A stretch of DNA of 17,140 bases from Clostridium sp. CAG:465 (GTDB lineage Bacteria; Bacillota; Clostridia; TANB77; CAG-465). The notes under the pieces are model-generated. The model saw only the letters and a program-made list of their open reading frames with translations, was not told the origin of the DNA and searched no databases. The stretch lies in NCBI GenBank assembly GCA_000433755.1, contig FR891273.1:1-17140 (forward strand), given 5' to 3'. This document shows, piece by piece, positions 16,179 through 17,140 of the stretch (the first letter of the stretch is position 1; every line of letters begins with the position of its first letter). Made by a program: the position numbers and the translations under genes.

Positions 16179-16796
16179 ATGGATATTTTTTTGATTAGGC
16201 ATTCGGAACAATTAAAATTAAAGGGAATAAAAAATGTAGAAGAGAGTAGCCAAATAGAAAATGAGAAAATTATTTTGTCTATTGAGGGAGAAAAAAAGGC
16301 AAAAGAATTTGTAAATTAAAAGAATTAAATAATATTGATACTTTGTGGAGTAGTAATTACGTAAGAGCAATTGCTACTTCAAAATATATAGCTAAAATTA
16401 ATAATATTGATATAAACATTGATGAAAGATTGAATGAAAGGAAATTACGGAAATTTAGAAAATTTAAAAAAAATGCAAAAAAATAAAAAATTATCATATA
16501 CTAAGGAGCAATTACTTGATGAAAAATTAAAAAATGAAGATGGTGAGAGTAATATAGAAGTTTCTCGTAGAATGAGTGATTTTTTTAATGATTTGATTAA
16601 TTCTAGTAATTCTTGTAAGAGCATAGCTGTAATAAGTCACGGGGCAGCTATTAAGTTCTATTTAAGTAAATTTTGTACACTTAATAAAGATTGTGAACTA
16701 AAGTATAAAGATAGAATATTAAAAATTAATTCACCAAGTGTTTTTAAATTAAAAATAAAATATAATAAATTAAAAGATATTACACAGATTTATTAG
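16179..16796 (+). pseudogene. Histidine phosphatase family gene, split by two frameshifts
   Basis: Three consecutive frames join into one phosphoglycerate mutase-like / histidine phosphatase protein of about 205 residues. The first (ATG 16179) opens MDIFLIRHSEQ, with the catalytic RH motif. It leaves frame at an A run near 16313-16315, which looks one A short. The second frame carries LWSSNYVRAIATSKY (the second Arg) and DERLNER. It leaves frame near 16442-16444, where one A looks extra. The third frame carries NYGNLEN, then VISHGAAIKFYL with the second catalytic His, and ends at 16796. The two shifts cancel, and every expected active-site residue survives. As written it cannot give a single full-length product. 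A young pseudogene, assembly errors in homopolymers, or slippage rescue are all possible. The substrate is unknown; the family covers sugar, nucleotide and cofactor phosphates. It starts 78 bases after polC, with a GGGGGT (16165-16170) as a possible SD. Confidence 0.75.
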
Positions 16797-16897
16797 TAAA
16801 TATAAATATATCAAAAATAGATTAAATGTAAATAAAATATTATACTTTTAATTATATTGTTAAATTTTTAAAATTTAAATTAAAGCAATACTTTTAC

Positions 16898-16925
16898 TTG
16901 AAAATTTAAAAATTTATTGCATAAT
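16898..16925 (+). promoter_or_regulatory. Possible promoter of the hibernation factor gene
   Basis: TTGAAA (16898-16903), 16 bases, then CATAAT (16920-16925) stand about 20 bases ahead of the start codon. This is moderately convincing. The rest of the 16797-16897 gap is AT-rich and shows no clear terminator. Confidence 0.4.
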
Positions 16926-16944
16926 ATAAGTATGAGGTGATACT

Positions 16945-17140
16945 ATGAAATTAGATTTAACAGGACTTCGTATTGAAGTTACAGATGCAATTATAGAATT
17001 TGTTTATAAAAAGATACAAAAGCTAAACAAGTTTTTTGACGAGGATACTCTTTGCCATGTTACATATACTGCTTCTATAAAAGGAAAACAACATGTAGAT
17101 ATGAGAATTGAATATAAGTCACATACTTATATTTGCATAA
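16945..17140 (+). CDS. hpf: Ribosome hibernation promoting factor (HPF/RaiA family), 5' part
   Basis: Only the first 65 codons are in the window; the frame is open at the right edge. The reading MKLDLTGLRIEVTDAIIEFVYKK, then KLNKFF, then KGKQHVDMRIEYKSHTYICI, follows the N-terminal pattern of the S30AE/HPF family (G-R/L-x-IEVTDA-I, KK-x-x-KL-x-KFF). These proteins bind the decoding centre of idle 30S subunits. Long HPF forms of Firmicutes also have a C-terminal dimerisation domain that makes 100S ribosomes; whether this one does cannot be seen. ATG 16945 follows GAGGTGA (16934-16940) at good spacing. Confidence 0.85.
   Translation, partial: MKLDLTGLRIEVTDAIIEFVYKKIQKLNKFFDEDTLCHVTYTASIKGKQHVDMRIEYKSHTYICI

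Noticed and set aside
16116..16319. Longer N-terminus for the histidine phosphatase from ATG 16116
   Set aside because: The added residues precede the usual family start (MDIFLIRH) and have no ribosome binding site; ATG 16179 fits the fold better.

Overview
The window is very AT-rich and codes almost entirely on the + strand. It carries sporulation genes (a spoIIQ-type gene and spoIIID), a Gram-positive-type PolC, and strong AGGAGG-type ribosome binding sites. Together these point to a spore-forming, low-GC Firmicute, most likely a clostridial relative. The exact taxon cannot be read from the sequence.

Left region (1-3000): a cluster of three tandem copies of an Rpn / PD-(D/E)XK 'nuclease family transposase' gene. 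Copy A (195-938) is dead: its start codon is mutated, a 77-bp deletion removed the catalytic core, and it is frameshifted. Copy B (1264-2151) is intact. Copy C has lost almost all of its nuclease half but keeps an open C-terminal frame (2458-2970) in which the C-terminal helical domain is duplicated. All three copies keep a Shine-Dalgarno plus ATG inside the gene, at the start of the C-terminal domain. This matches the reported toxin / internally encoded antitoxin arrangement of Rpn proteins and is the most interesting signal in the window.

Middle region (3000-5790): a conserved sporulation and cell-shape block. It holds a LytM/M23 SpoIIQ-type membrane endopeptidase with both zinc motifs intact, the mother-cell regulator SpoIIID, and an MreB/Mbl actin. 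The order spoIIQ-spoIIID-mbl is familiar in spore formers. Strong terminators bound the block.

Surface-protein region (5910-11408): one 1832-residue cell-surface protein. It has an N-terminal membrane segment, a large N-terminal region, DUF11-like repeats, an SdrD-B-like domain, two MucBP-like domains, three Cna-B-like repeats, a SpaA-like domain and a C-terminal sorting-like tail with NVDTG in place of LPXTG. The residues expected to form internal isopeptide bonds look replaced. It sits as an isolated cassette between its own promoter and terminator, among housekeeping genes.

Right region (11588-17140): polC with its own promoter, whose -10 box abuts the first in-frame ATG, so translation more likely begins at a TTG 27 bases further on. 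Next is a histidine-phosphatase gene split by two compensating single-base shifts in A runs. The window ends in the 5' part of a ribosome hibernation factor gene (hpf/raiA family).
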